Below are positions 38,078 to 47,473 of a stretch of DNA of 64,000 nucleotides, in pieces. This stretch comes from Sulfurivirga caldicuralii (GTDB lineage: Bacteria; Pseudomonadota; Gammaproteobacteria; Thiomicrospirales; Thiomicrospiraceae): NCBI RefSeq assembly GCF_900141795.1, contig NZ_FSRE01000003.1, forward strand, positions 326,850-390,849, written 5' to 3'. Below the pieces are notes generated by a model. It was not told the DNA's origin, ran no database searches, and saw nothing but the letters and a program-made list of their open reading frames with translations. Numbering within the stretch: position 1 is the stretch's first letter; each line of letters opens with the position of its first letter. A program made the position numbers and the translations under genes.

Positions 38078-39454
38078 ATGGCTCAGGAATTCATTTCCAT
38101 CAACCCCGCCACCGAGGAAGAAAACGCCCGCATCCCCGTCTGGGATGACGACAAGCTGGACACGGCGCTGCGCTACGCCGGCTACGCACAACGCGACTGG
38201 GCGCAGCAGACACCCCTTGAAACCCGATGTGAACTGCTGCGCAATGTCGCAGAACTGCTGCGCGTCAAAAAGCGCGAACTGGCCGAACTGGCCACGCGGG
38301 AAATGGGCAAGCGCATCGGCGAGGCCGAAGCCGAAGTGGAAAAGTGCGCCTGGGTGTGCGACTTCTATGCTGATCAGGCCCCCGCCATGCTGGCGGACGA
38401 GGTGGTGGAAACGGAAGCCACTCGCTCACTGGTGGTCTATCAGCCGCTGGGCGTCATCCTCGCTGTCATGCCGTGGAACTTCCCCTACTGGCAGGTATTC
38501 CGCGCCGCAGCGCCGGCACTGGTGGCCGGCAACGGCGTCGTGCTCAAGCACGCCAGCAATGTGCCCCTGTGTGCGCTGGCCATCGAAGGACTGTTCAAGG
38601 AAGCCGGCTTCCCCGAAGACCTGTTCCAGAGCCTGATGATCACCTCCGCGCAGGTGGAACGCGCCATCTGTCATCCCGACGTGCGCGGCGTGACGCTCAC
38701 CGGCTCGGAACCCGCCGGCCGCGCCGTGGCCAGCATCGCCGGACGTGAACTGAAAAAGACTGTGCTAGAGCTGGGCGGCTCCGACCCCTTTGTGATCCTG
38801 CCCGATGCTGATCTGGACGAAGTGGTCCCCATGGCGCTCAAGGCCCGCTTTATCAACATGGGGCAAAGCTGCATTGCGGCCAAGCGCTTTCTGGTGGATA
38901 AAACCATGCACGATGAATTTGTGGCGCGCTTCAAGGTCGCCATTGAAGACTACTTTGTGCCCGGCGATCCCATGGACCCTGCCACCACCCTCGGCCCCAT
39001 GGCACGCCGCGACCTGATGGAGGAGCTGCACAACCAGGTGATCCGCGCTCAGGATTATGGTGCCACGGTGGAAACCGGCGGCCAGACACTGGATCGCCCC
39101 GGCGCCTACTATGCGCCCACGCTGTTGACCAATGTCACCACCAGCAACCCGGCGTTTCAGGAAGAACTGTTCGGCCCGGTGGCAACGGTCACAACTTACA
39201 CCGAACCCTCTCATGCGCTGGGGCTAGCCAATGCCACCCGCTTTGGGCTGGGTGGCTCCGTGTGGACGACGGACATCGCCACTGGCGAGGCCATCGCCCG
39301 CGGCATGCAGTGCGGCTGCGCTTTTGTCAACGACATGGTCAGGTCCGACCCGCGCCTGCCCTTTGGCGGCATCAAGGACTCCGGCTATGGGCGCGAACTG
39401 AGCGTATATGGCATCCGTGAGTTTGTGAACATCAAGACCCTGTGGATAAAGTAA
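38078..39454 (+). CDS. NAD(P)-dependent aldehyde dehydrogenase, succinate-semialdehyde type
   Basis: Oxidises an aldehyde to its acid. The 458-residue protein has the oxyanion asparagine motif PWNFPYWQVFRAA, the general base in ELGGSDP and the catalytic cysteine in NMGQSCIAAKR (about residue 266). Sequence flavour is closest to GabD/Sad succinate-semialdehyde dehydrogenases of the shorter class. AGGAG precedes the ATG. The natural substrate is not fixed by context. Confidence 0.9.
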   Translation: MAQEFISINPATEEENARIPVWDDDKLDTALRYAGYAQRDWAQQTPLETRCELLRNVAELLRVKKRELAELATREMGKRIGEAEAEVEKCAWVCDFYADQAPAMLADEVVETEATRSLVVYQPLGVILAVMPWNFPYWQVFRAAAPALVAGNGVVLKHASNVPLCALAIEGLFKEAGFPEDLFQSLMITSAQVERAICHPDVRGVTLTGSEPAGRAVASIAGRELKKTVLELGGSDPFVILPDADLDEVVPMALKARFINMGQSCIAAKRFLVDKTMHDEFVARFKVAIEDYFVPGDPMDPATTLGPMARRDLMEELHNQVIRAQDYGATVETGGQTLDRPGAYYAPTLLTNVTTSNPAFQEELFGPVATVTTYTEPSHALGLANATRFGLGGSVWTTDIATGEAIARGMQCGCAFVNDMVRSDPRLPFGGIKDSGYGRELSVYGIREFVNIKTLWIK

Positions 39455-39456
39455 AT

Positions 39457-39700
39457 ACGCTTTCGTTACCGCAGGCAAAACCCGAACCACAGGCGTAAAC
39501 GGACTCAAGTTCAGGTGATCTACTGCGCAGTTGCGCCATCGTGCCGCAACCCCATGGGGCAGGGCGCTTTTGCGCCCATGGGACGTTGCGGCTCGCGTGC
39601 ATGGGATGACCATGCTGCGCTCGTCACACCCTGCCCTGGGACAAACTCGCTACTGTCGCGACCATTCAGTGGCGTGCGAAAGTGCCTGCATCACTTGAAA
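39457..39700 (-). repeat. palindromic intergenic element, copy P3
   Basis: The 305 bp gap (39455-39759) holds no convincing gene. Read on the minus strand it shares GGTCGCGACAGT, GAGCGCAGCATGGTCAT (39606-39622, 17 identical) and GCGAGCC.CAAC with the elements near 43.0 and 47.3 kb. It contains a nested hairpin from 39543 to 39592 whose outer arms are GCCGCAAC/GTTGCGGC and whose inner stem is GGGCGC-TTTT-GCGCCC. Confidence 0.65.
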
Positions 39701-39759
39701 ACCCCTGAATCGGGGCCATGAAAATCACAGCGACATTTTTTCAATGAGGAGGTGACACC

Positions 39760-40323
39760 ATGAGTATCTATTTTGAAATCGGCCCCGAACCGGTGGCGGA
39801 AAAGCTGGGCAAGCAGACCTTCTGGCTGGGCATCGCCCTGCTGATCGTCGGTGCGATCGGGATTTTCCTGCCAGAGTTTCTGGCGCTGACCATCAACTAC
39901 TTTCTCGCCTGGCTGCTGATTCTGGCCGCCGTGTTCATGGGCTATCTCACCTGGATTACCCCCTATAAGGACCTGTCCAGCTGGCTCAAGCCCATCCTAC
40001 TGCTGGCGGTAGGCATTCTGCTGTTCGTCTTTCCGACGGCAGGTATTGCCACACTGACCCTGCTGCTGGCGCTCTATTTCATCATGGATGCCGCCATCAA
40101 CTTCGCGCTGGCCAGGCAGATTTATCCCATGAAAGGCTGGGGCTGGATGGTGTTCAACGGCATCGTCACCTTTGTGCTGGCCCTGCTGGCGGCTTATGGC
40201 TGGCCGGAAACATCGGGCGTTTTCCTCGGCGTGATTGTGGGCATCAGCCTGTTTCTGGACGGCGCCGTATTTACCCGCGTCGGCTGGGAGCTGAAGAAAA
40301 AGCATAAGGTGGAAATCGAATAA
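39760..40323 (+). CDS. DUF308/HdeD-family membrane protein
   Basis: A 187-residue protein with six hydrophobic helices in three pairs, typical of HdeD-like DUF308 proteins; E. coli HdeD is linked to acid resistance at high density. GAGGAGG lies 7 nt before the ATG and a terminator follows 30 bp after the stop, so it is a single-gene unit. Function is not established. Confidence 0.78.
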   Translation: MSIYFEIGPEPVAEKLGKQTFWLGIALLIVGAIGIFLPEFLALTINYFLAWLLILAAVFMGYLTWITPYKDLSSWLKPILLLAVGILLFVFPTAGIATLTLLLALYFIMDAAINFALARQIYPMKGWGWMVFNGIVTFVLALLAAYGWPETSGVFLGVIVGISLFLDGAVFTRVGWELKKKHKVEIE

Positions 40324-40353
40324 GCTTATGCTCCGTTGGCTCTTTCATAAATA

Positions 40354-40376
40354 GCGCACCCACGGGTGCGCTTTTT
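40354..40376 (+). terminator. rho-independent terminator after the DUF308 gene
   Basis: GCGCACCC pairs with GGGTGCGC across a very short loop and is followed by TTTTTG. The rest of 40377-40505 shows no gene. Confidence 0.8.
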
Positions 40377-40505
40377 GTTTGCCCGACCAGATGAAACGGT
40401 GGTGCGTCTGGGCGATCGCCTGCGCAGCCGCTCCAAGCCCCATCCATGCGAAGTTCATGACATCCCCTCCCTGTTGCCTGAACGATGGACAGCTGTCCGC
40501 CTTCT

Positions 40506-41225
40506 TTATACCACACTGCGCCCGCCGTCGAGAGGAATGGATGTGGCGGTGAGATAGCGGTTTTCCATGATGAATTTCACCGTCTGCCATACCACTTCGG
40601 GCCCCGGCTCGATCTGCAGCAGGGATTTTTTCAGGCGCTGCGCACGATATTCTTCGCTGTCGTCTTCGTTGAACAGGATCAGCGCCGGCGCAATGTCGTT
40701 GACCTTGATTTCGGGCGCATACTTCTTGGCAAAGGACTTGGTCAGGTTCTGCAACCCGGCCTTGGTGGCCAGATAGAAGGCATGCTGATCCGAACCGCGG
40801 GCAGTATTGAAGTCGGAAATGGAGATAATGTCCTTCAGTTCGGCATCGCTGGCGCGCAGCCACGGCTCCAGCAGGATATTGAGCTCATAGGGCACCTGCA
40901 GGTGCAGCCGCATCAGCGCCGCCAGATTCTGCGGGCTGTTGCGCAGCTCCACATCCTTGAGCCACACCGAGGCATTGTGAATCACGCAGCGCAGAGACAA
41001 CGCATGCTCGGCCACAAAGCCTACCACCTTCTGGCTGGCATCCGCTTCCGCCAGATCCACCAGCAGGCCATGGGCACCCTTTGCTTCCAGCGCTGCAACA
41101 CTGGGCCGCGGCGTGCGGTAGGTAAACAGCACCGGATGGCCTTCATCCAGAAAACGTTCGGCCAGATGCAGACCGATGCGCTGGCCCGCACCGGTGATCA
41201 AAATGGCATTACGCACGTGCGACAT
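40506..41225 (-). CDS. folM: dihydromonapterin reductase
   Basis: Short-chain dehydrogenase reducing dihydromonapterin to tetrahydromonapterin, with weak dihydrofolate reductase activity. The 239-residue protein has the TGxxxGIG-like cofactor loop TGAGQRIG and the YxxxK catalytic pair in FYLATKAG; the RIG variant and DFNTARGSDQ segment are FolM-like rather than FabG-like. With folE2 and folX it completes the pterin route. Confidence 0.87.
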   Translation of the reverse strand: MSHVRNAILITGAGQRIGLHLAERFLDEGHPVLFTYRTPRPSVAALEAKGAHGLLVDLAEADASQKVVGFVAEHALSLRCVIHNASVWLKDVELRNSPQNLAALMRLHLQVPYELNILLEPWLRASDAELKDIISISDFNTARGSDQHAFYLATKAGLQNLTKSFAKKYAPEIKVNDIAPALILFNEDDSEEYRAQRLKKSLLQIEPGPEVVWQTVKFIMENRYLTATSIPLDGGRSVV

Positions 41226-41237
41226 GGCTTCTCCAGA

Positions 41238-41262
41238 GGGGGGGGTCCCCGACTTTTTTCAA
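41238..41262 (-). repeat. GTCGGGGACCCC repeat, copy D
   Basis: TTGAAAAAAGTCGGGGACCC plus further C, in the 33 bp gap between the GGCT-like gene and folM. The TGA within TTGAAAAAA is the stop codon of the GGCT-like gene. Confidence 0.85.
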
Positions 41263-41656
41263 ACGCGAAATTTCTGACAGCGGCGATCTGCCGCCCAAGC
41301 GGGCCTGGGGGTGCGCAAGGCGGCGGCAATCAGCCGTTTATCGCGAGCAAACCAGCACCAGGCGGCCTGTTCGCCCATTTTTGTGCACACCCTAATCTGC
41401 CTACGTGCATACAGTGTGCCTTCGTCTTCGAAGGCGTCCAGCTGGCGCAGCAATGTCTGCGACACACCATACAATTCACCGCAGATGGACGCCTTGAGCG
41501 CATCCGGCGCTTCATCGATCAATAGCGGCCAGCGCCAGCCCGTGTGCAGAAAATAGGGCTCACAGGTGCGCGCCTCCCCCAGATAGCGCGCCCGCGCCAG
41601 CAGATAATGACCCTCGCCACCCCGCATCAGGCTGCCATAGACGAACACCCGTCCCA

Positions 41657-41657
<1 letters not shown>
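41259..41657 (-). CDS. gamma-glutamylcyclotransferase-like (AIG2/YtfP) protein
   Basis: A 132-residue protein with the GGCT fold signature VFVYGSLMRGG at residues 4-14 and the probable catalytic glutamate in AFEDEGTLY. Relatives cyclise gamma-glutamyl amines or peptides. It begins at the base where coaD ends. Its own stop codon and last few residues are supplied by repeat copy D, so its C-terminus may have been altered by that insertion. Confidence 0.82.
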
Positions 41658-42719
<1,062 letters not shown>

Positions 42720-42720
<1 letters not shown>

Positions 42721-42926
42721 CAATCATCCCAGCGGCCAAACATATCATCGGTGTGGGCCCAGTCATCAAAGGGGTCACTCCATGTATCACCAAAGCTGTC
42801 TGAAAACGTGTCAGAAAACAGCGCATCACTTACGCCGCTATGCAGCCTATTCTCGCCAGTACCATAGGAATTGCCAGCCACATCCATGCTGCAATCCGCC
42901 ATGGGCAGCCCCGTTGCCGGATTCAC
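42720..42926 (-). CDS. small acidic hypothetical protein
   Basis: About 68 residues from a GTG at 42926, or 60 from the ATG at 42902; the start is uncertain because the upstream frame runs into a repeat element. It begins VNPATGLPMADC and ends in a very acidic, aromatic tail (SDPFDDWAHTDDMFGRWDD). I have an impression of similar short NPATGLPM proteins in other gammaproteobacteria, but no function is known. Its stop overlaps the rsmD ATG by 1 bp. Confidence 0.5.
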
Positions 42927-42969
42927 TGTGGGGCAGGACGGATCCAAACCATCACGCCTCCCAACGTCC

Positions 42970-43100
42970 AAAGGCCCATCCGCAAAACCTCTGCACGGTC
43001 GCGACAGTGGCAATTTTGGTTCAAGGACGCACCAAACGGTCATTTCACCACCTGGTATAACACTGCATTGCGTCAAAATCACCTGATACCTCCGGGTTGC
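42970..43100 (+). repeat. palindromic intergenic element, copy P2 (diverged)
   Basis: In the gene-free stretch 42927-43227. It shares GCAAAACCTCTG, CGGTC.CGACAGTGGC and the TTGG.TCAAGG sequence with the left half of copy P1 at 47.26 kb; the right half is eroded. Boundaries are approximate. Confidence 0.6.
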
Positions 43101-43227
43101 GACAAAATGACAGCATCGACTGCGTTGCACATCCGGGATTTGAACACGCCAAACCCTGCAACGCGCATCTTGTATCGGCTGTCATGCACCTGCAACGCAA
43201 GCCCATTCAGAGATGTTGCGCTGGTGC

Positions 43228-43517
43228 CTAAACAAAATGGAATAACTCCCCCGGTATGACCAGCCCCTGCAGGCCGCGACCCACACTGGAAATGGCATAC
43301 TGCTTCCCTGCCACGCCCAGCGCTTCCACCAACGCACTCTTGATGCGGTTCTTGCGATCACGCACAAAGGCATGTGTCATGCCGTCGCGCTCAAGCGTGT
43401 GGTCAGCAACCAGATTCCATCCGGCAACGAGGGGGCGGGCTGGTGTGCCAGCGCCTAGACCGTTTCCGTCACCACCTGCGGCGACAGACCCGATACGCAC
43501 AGCAGCACCTTACGCAC
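43228..43517 (-). pseudogene. decayed CRISPR-associated ring nuclease-like gene (NE0113/Csx type)
   Basis: From a GTG at 43517 the minus strand reads VRKVLLCVSGLSPQVVTETV, then TAG at 43455, then ALAHQPAPSLPDGIWLLTTR in the same frame. This is the start of the NE0113-type CRISPR ring-nuclease family, where tyrosine occupies the TAG position. A different frame then gives RDRKNRIKSALVEALG and QGLVIPGELFHFV to a stop at 43228, resembling the family's C-terminal part. The middle, about half of a normal gene, is deleted. Ring nucleases degrade the cyclic oligoadenylate made by type III CRISPR systems. No cas genes or array accompany it, so it is a relic. Identification is from memory of the family. 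Confidence 0.62.
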
Positions 43518-44544
43518 TGACACACTCCAACGAGGATCCCTGCTGAATTTTGTACTCCAGCATCCGCGGCTCGCGCGCTTGCAGCGCTTCAAGCGTTTGT
43601 TCCAATCGCTGGCGCACCCAGCCATGGTAGTGGAGCACCTCAATTGCGCCTGAGTCATCCGCAACCCGATCACGCAATACCTTGGCCAGCGTGCGGTTGA
43701 AGCAGACCAGCGCAACAGGCTTGACGCCGGCCTGGGCCAGCAGGCGGGCGCGCGTCATCAGCACCAGTGTCTTGCCGGAGCCTGATACCCCATGAATGAC
43801 CCGATGACCATCCCCCAGCGAGCGGGCCAGTCGTTCCTGTTTCCGATCCAGCAGGCGGATCTGTTCATCCAACGGCAGCGCTTCCACATCATCGAACAAC
43901 TGCGTCTGCTGACCGACCCGGACTTCAGGAAAAAGATGCCAGCGCACACGATCCACCATCGCGGGTGACAAGGGACGCTGAAAGCGGTATTCACACATTC
44001 CCCACAGACGCTGACGGAAAGCGCCTGCGTCAATACTACCTGTCATTTCGTCGGCGCAGAGCACCTGTTCGGCTGGCATCACGCCATCCAGTCCCAGCGC
44101 CTCGAAACGCTTGCGTGTCAAGTTTGGAAAAACAACACCGTGGGCATAATTGAAGGCGAGATTGCCTCGATAGGCACCGTCCTTCTGTACAAGCACAGGA
44201 TCCTTTTGCAGCCGTTGCACCAGCGCCAGCAGGTTGCGCCATGCCTGCTGCCGGGGATTGGCCACCCGCTTGGGGCCCTGGGGCGTCTGAATTTCAAAGT
44301 TTTCCGGATCGGCAGAGAGGATGGTTTCCGCCTTCCAGTCCTTCACCTCTAGCAGCAGAATGCCCTGTTCCGGACTGAGAATGACGAAGTCGGCCCATGC
44401 GCCCCTCTGCTTCATGGGCTGGTCGTACCAGAACCAGTCATCGGGCAGAAGTTTTTTCTGCAGCTGCTGATACAGACGGCGCTCGCCCGCCGTCATGCGC
44501 GCCTGAACGGTCCCCAGACTGGGAAAGGCGTTTTCGGTGGCCAT
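43510..44544 (-). pseudogene. NERD-domain/superfamily I helicase protein, truncated
   Basis: A 344-residue frame. Residues 18-120 form a NERD nuclease-related domain (AGERRLYQQLQ, ADFVILSPEQGILLLEVKDWK). A helicase region follows with Walker A HGVSGSGKT and motif Ia-like VALVCFNRTLA, then the frame ends (ECVSA) by running into the ring-nuclease relic. Full relatives continue several hundred residues through the remaining UvrD-like motifs, so the 3' half is lost and the last ~10 residues are probably foreign. It starts at the base after the M16 stop. A stable but inactive fragment may still be made. Confidence 0.75.
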
Positions 44545-45864
44545 TTACTGCGCCTTGGACGCCTTGAATCCACCCACCATGACCTTGACGAGGCGGTCGG
44601 GATGGATGTGACGTCGCCAGGCTGCCAACACATCATCAGCAGTGAGGCGCTCGATCTCCCTGGGGAAGCGCTCCAGATAATCCAGCGGCAGATCGTAAAA
44701 GCCGATCATGTTGATATAGCCGAGGATCTTGGCGTTGCTATCGAAGCGCAGCGGCCAGCCGCCGAGCAGATTGTCCTTGATGGCCTGCAGCTTGTCGGGG
44801 TCGATGTGCTGCATGAAGGCCTTCAGCGTCTGGCGCACCACCTTGTCAGCCTCGTATGCAGTGGCATTTTTGGTGGATAGACTCACCAACCACGGGCCCG
44901 GCTGTTTCAACGGCAGGAAGTAGCTGTATACGCTGTACACCAGCCCGCGTTTTTCGCGCACCTCTTCCATCAGCAGGCTGCCGAAACCGGCGCCACCGAG
45001 CAGATGGTTGCCGAGAAACAGGGCGTAATAGTCCGCATCGCCGCGCTTGATGCCCAGCTGACCCAGGTAGTAGTAGGTCTGGGTGGACTGAAATGGTTTT
45101 TCGATGTCCACGGCCTTGTCCAGTGGCTTGGGTGCAGGCAGCGGCGCGGCTTTTTTACCGGCAGGCAGGGCACCCATAATGCGCTCGGCCAACGCTTCGG
45201 CCTGCTTGCGATCAACGGCACCGACGATGCTGATCAGGCCGTTTTTGGCCACATAGTAGCGCTTGTAAAAGGCGCGCACCTGCTCCAGTTGCAGCCCTTT
45301 CACCGTCTCCGGCAGGCCGCTGACGGGATGAGCGTAGGGGTGATCACCGTAAAGCGCTTTCCAGAAGGCGCGTGCGGCCAACGTGGAGGGTTTCATTTCC
45401 TCCTCCTTCAGCGCCGTCAGCGTATTGCGTTTGACGCGCACAAAGGGACCCTCCGGAAAGGCAGGCTGGCTGAGCACTTCGGTAAACAGCGCTACCGCCT
45501 CGTCCATGATGGGCTGGCGTGCCAGGGTGCGCAGCGTGAGTGAGGCCATGTCCCGGTCGGCACTGGTGCCGAACTGTGCGCCCAGCGCGTTGAAGCCCTC
45601 GGCAATGGCGTTTTCATCGTGCCCTTTCGTGCCGGCATCCAGCAGCGCATTGGTTATGGCAGCCAGCCCCCATGCCTTGCCGTCCCGGGCCGAACCGGCA
45701 TCAAAAGTGACTTCGATATCCACCATGGGCAGATCGGGGGTATGCACATAGAGCACCTTCGCGCCGTTGGCGGTGTGCCAGGTTTCAATTTTGGGCGCCG
45801 TCCAGCCCGTTGCCAGCCAGGCCAGCAACAGCAGGCCCGTCATTACACGCATGATCGCTTTCAT
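44545..45864 (-). CDS. M16-family peptidase-like protein, non-catalytic subunit
   Basis: A 439-residue secreted protein (signal peptide, residues 1-23) of the pitrilysin family. It lacks the HxxEH zinc motif but keeps the substrate-binding segment GGAGFGSLLMEEVREKRGLVYS in its second half (shortened here to R and Y landmarks of that segment). It overlaps the catalytic partner by 4 bp; such pairs form heterodimeric periplasmic proteases in proteobacteria. Confidence 0.9.
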   Translation of the reverse strand: MKAIMRVMTGLLLLAWLATGWTAPKIETWHTANGAKVLYVHTPDLPMVDIEVTFDAGSARDGKAWGLAAITNALLDAGTKGHDENAIAEGFNALGAQFGTSADRDMASLTLRTLARQPIMDEAVALFTEVLSQPAFPEGPFVRVKRNTLTALKEEEMKPSTLAARAFWKALYGDHPYAHPVSGLPETVKGLQLEQVRAFYKRYYVAKNGLISIVGAVDRKQAEALAERIMGALPAGKKAAPLPAPKPLDKAVDIEKPFQSTQTYYYLGQLGIKRGDADYYALFLGNHLLGGAGFGSLLMEEVREKRGLVYSVYSYFLPLKQPGPWLVSLSTKNATAYEADKVVRQTLKAFMQHIDPDKLQAIKDNLLGGWPLRFDSNAKILGYINMIGFYDLPLDYLERFPREIERLTADDVLAAWRRHIHPDRLVKVMVGGFKASKAQ

Positions 45865-47222
45865 CGCAGGTGTCCTCCCATGGCTGCCGGCATTGCCGCC
45901 TTTTTCGGTGCCTCACCGTTGGGGTAGAGGATGCCCACCGTCAGGTTGTCTTGGGTGAAATACTTTTTCGCCACCGCCTGAATGTCTGCGGGGGTGATCG
46001 CGCGCAGCTTGTCCGCCCATTTTTCGTCCAGATCCGGCGGCAACCCGACAGCGGAAAGGATGCCCATCACCATCGCCTGCCCCATGACCGAATCTTTGCT
46101 GTACACCCGGCTGGCTTCCACCTGGGCCAGTACCCGCGCCAGTTCCTTCTCGGAGACGGGCGTCGTCTTGAGACGCTCCACCTGCTCCAGCAATGCCTGT
46201 TTCAGCTTTTCAATGCTGACGCCATCCGCCGGCGTACCCTCCAGCACAAACAAAGGGTCCCACTTGCTGATACTGTTGTAGCCGGCACCCGCAGCCGCCG
46301 CCAGCTGCTTGCCGCGCACCAGCTCCGTGCTCAGGCGCGAACTGCTGTCGCCATCCAGAATGGCTGCTGCCAGCTCCAGCGCCCAGGCCTCTTTCTTATC
46401 CTTCGCCGTTACCAGCGAGGGCACATGAAAGCCCATGAGGAGCTGCGGCACTTTTACCGGCCCTTTCATCTCCATCGTGCGGACGCCGCTCTGCCCGATC
46501 TCCTTCTGCGGCTTGGGCGGCACGATGGTTTCCGGCTTGAGCGGGCCGTAGTGCTTTTTCGCCAACGAGACCACCTGTTCGGGCGTTACGTCGCCCACCA
46601 CCACGAGAATGGCATTGTTGGGCGCATACCAGCGTTGATACCACTGTCGCAGGTCATCAATGGTGTAGTGTTCAATATCGGTCATCCACCCGATAACAGG
46701 ATGATGGGGCGGGCTGTTGACGAACGCGGCCGCATTAAACAGCTCGAACAGCTTGGCTGGCGGCTGATCCTCCACGCGCCAGCGTCGCTCCTCCATCACC
46801 ACCTGCCGTTCCTTCTGAAACTCTTTATCGTCCAGCTTCAAATGGCGCATGCGGTCGGCTTCCAATGCCATCACATCATTCAGATGCTGCTTGCCGACGA
46901 TCTGGAAATAGGCGGTGTAGTCACGGCTGGTAAAGGCGTTCTCCCGCCCCCCCATGCGCGACACGCGGCGGGAAAACTCGCCCGGCCCCAGTGTTTCGGT
47001 GCCCTTGAACATCATGTGTTCCAGCATGTGGCTGATGCCGGTAATGCCGTTGGGCTCGTAATTGGAACCCACGCGATACCACACCATGTGTGCGACCACG
47101 GGTGCACGGTGATCCGGCTTGACCAGCACCGTCAGGCCGTTCTCCAGCTGTGTTTTGTAGATCTTCGCCCACGCCGGCTGCAGGGCCAGCATGAACAGCA
47201 ACAGAAAGGCAAGACGTTTCAT
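45861..47222 (-). CDS. M16-family zinc metalloprotease, catalytic subunit
   Basis: Periplasmic pitrilysin-type protease. From the ATG at 47222 it has 453 residues with signal peptide MKRLAFLLLFMLALQPAWA and the inverted zinc motif HMLEH (H65, E68, H69), followed by FTSRDYTAYFQ typical of the family. The ATG at 47228 is an equal alternative start. Paired with the motif-less homologue downstream. Substrate unknown; conserved position next to ftsY, rsmD and coaD is common in gammaproteobacteria. Confidence 0.92.
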   Translation of the reverse strand: MKRLAFLLLFMLALQPAWAKIYKTQLENGLTVLVKPDHRAPVVAHMVWYRVGSNYEPNGITGISHMLEHMMFKGTETLGPGEFSRRVSRMGGRENAFTSRDYTAYFQIVGKQHLNDVMALEADRMRHLKLDDKEFQKERQVVMEERRWRVEDQPPAKLFELFNAAAFVNSPPHHPVIGWMTDIEHYTIDDLRQWYQRWYAPNNAILVVVGDVTPEQVVSLAKKHYGPLKPETIVPPKPQKEIGQSGVRTMEMKGPVKVPQLLMGFHVPSLVTAKDKKEAWALELAAAILDGDSSSRLSTELVRGKQLAAAAGAGYNSISKWDPLFVLEGTPADGVSIEKLKQALLEQVERLKTTPVSEKELARVLAQVEASRVYSKDSVMGQAMVMGILSAVGLPPDLDEKWADKLRAITPADIQAVAKKYFTQDNLTVGILYPNGEAPKKAAMPAAMGGHLR

Positions 47223-47255
47223 GGGCATCCCGGTTTCGTTTAATAATGGACGTTT

Positions 47256-47435
47256 AGGCACCTGCGCAAAGCCTCTGAACGGTCACGACAGTGGCGATTC
47301 TGGCTCAAGGCAAAGCGTGGTGAGCGCAGCATGGTCATTCCATGTAAGCGAGCCACAACACCGCCTTGAGCCAGAGTCGCTCTGTCCCTTTGGATTGCAG
47401 ACGTGAGCGTATCCAGAGGTTTTGCGCAGGTGCCT
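47256..47435. repeat. palindromic intergenic element, copy P1
   Basis: An 180 bp element fills most of the gap between the divergent M16 gene and ftsY. Its ends are inverted copies of AGGCACCTGCGCAAA.CCTCTG. A second inverted pair (GCGATTCTGGCTCAAGGC and its complement) lies inside, around a ~50 bp centre containing GAGCGCAGCATGGTCAT (47322-47338). TATAAT (47437-47442) directly abuts the right end and may be the ftsY -10. Confidence 0.8.
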
Positions 47436-47473
47436 TTATAATACGGGTAATGTGATATTCAAGTGAAGTCATT

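Noticed and set aside
39515..39721. 68-residue + strand frame in the gap before the DUF308 gene
   Set aside because: Entirely within the palindromic element; composition follows the repeat and no ribosome site.
45870..47243. 457-residue + strand open frame
   Set aside because: Shadow of the catalytic M16 protease, whose HMLEH motif and signal peptide fix the strand.
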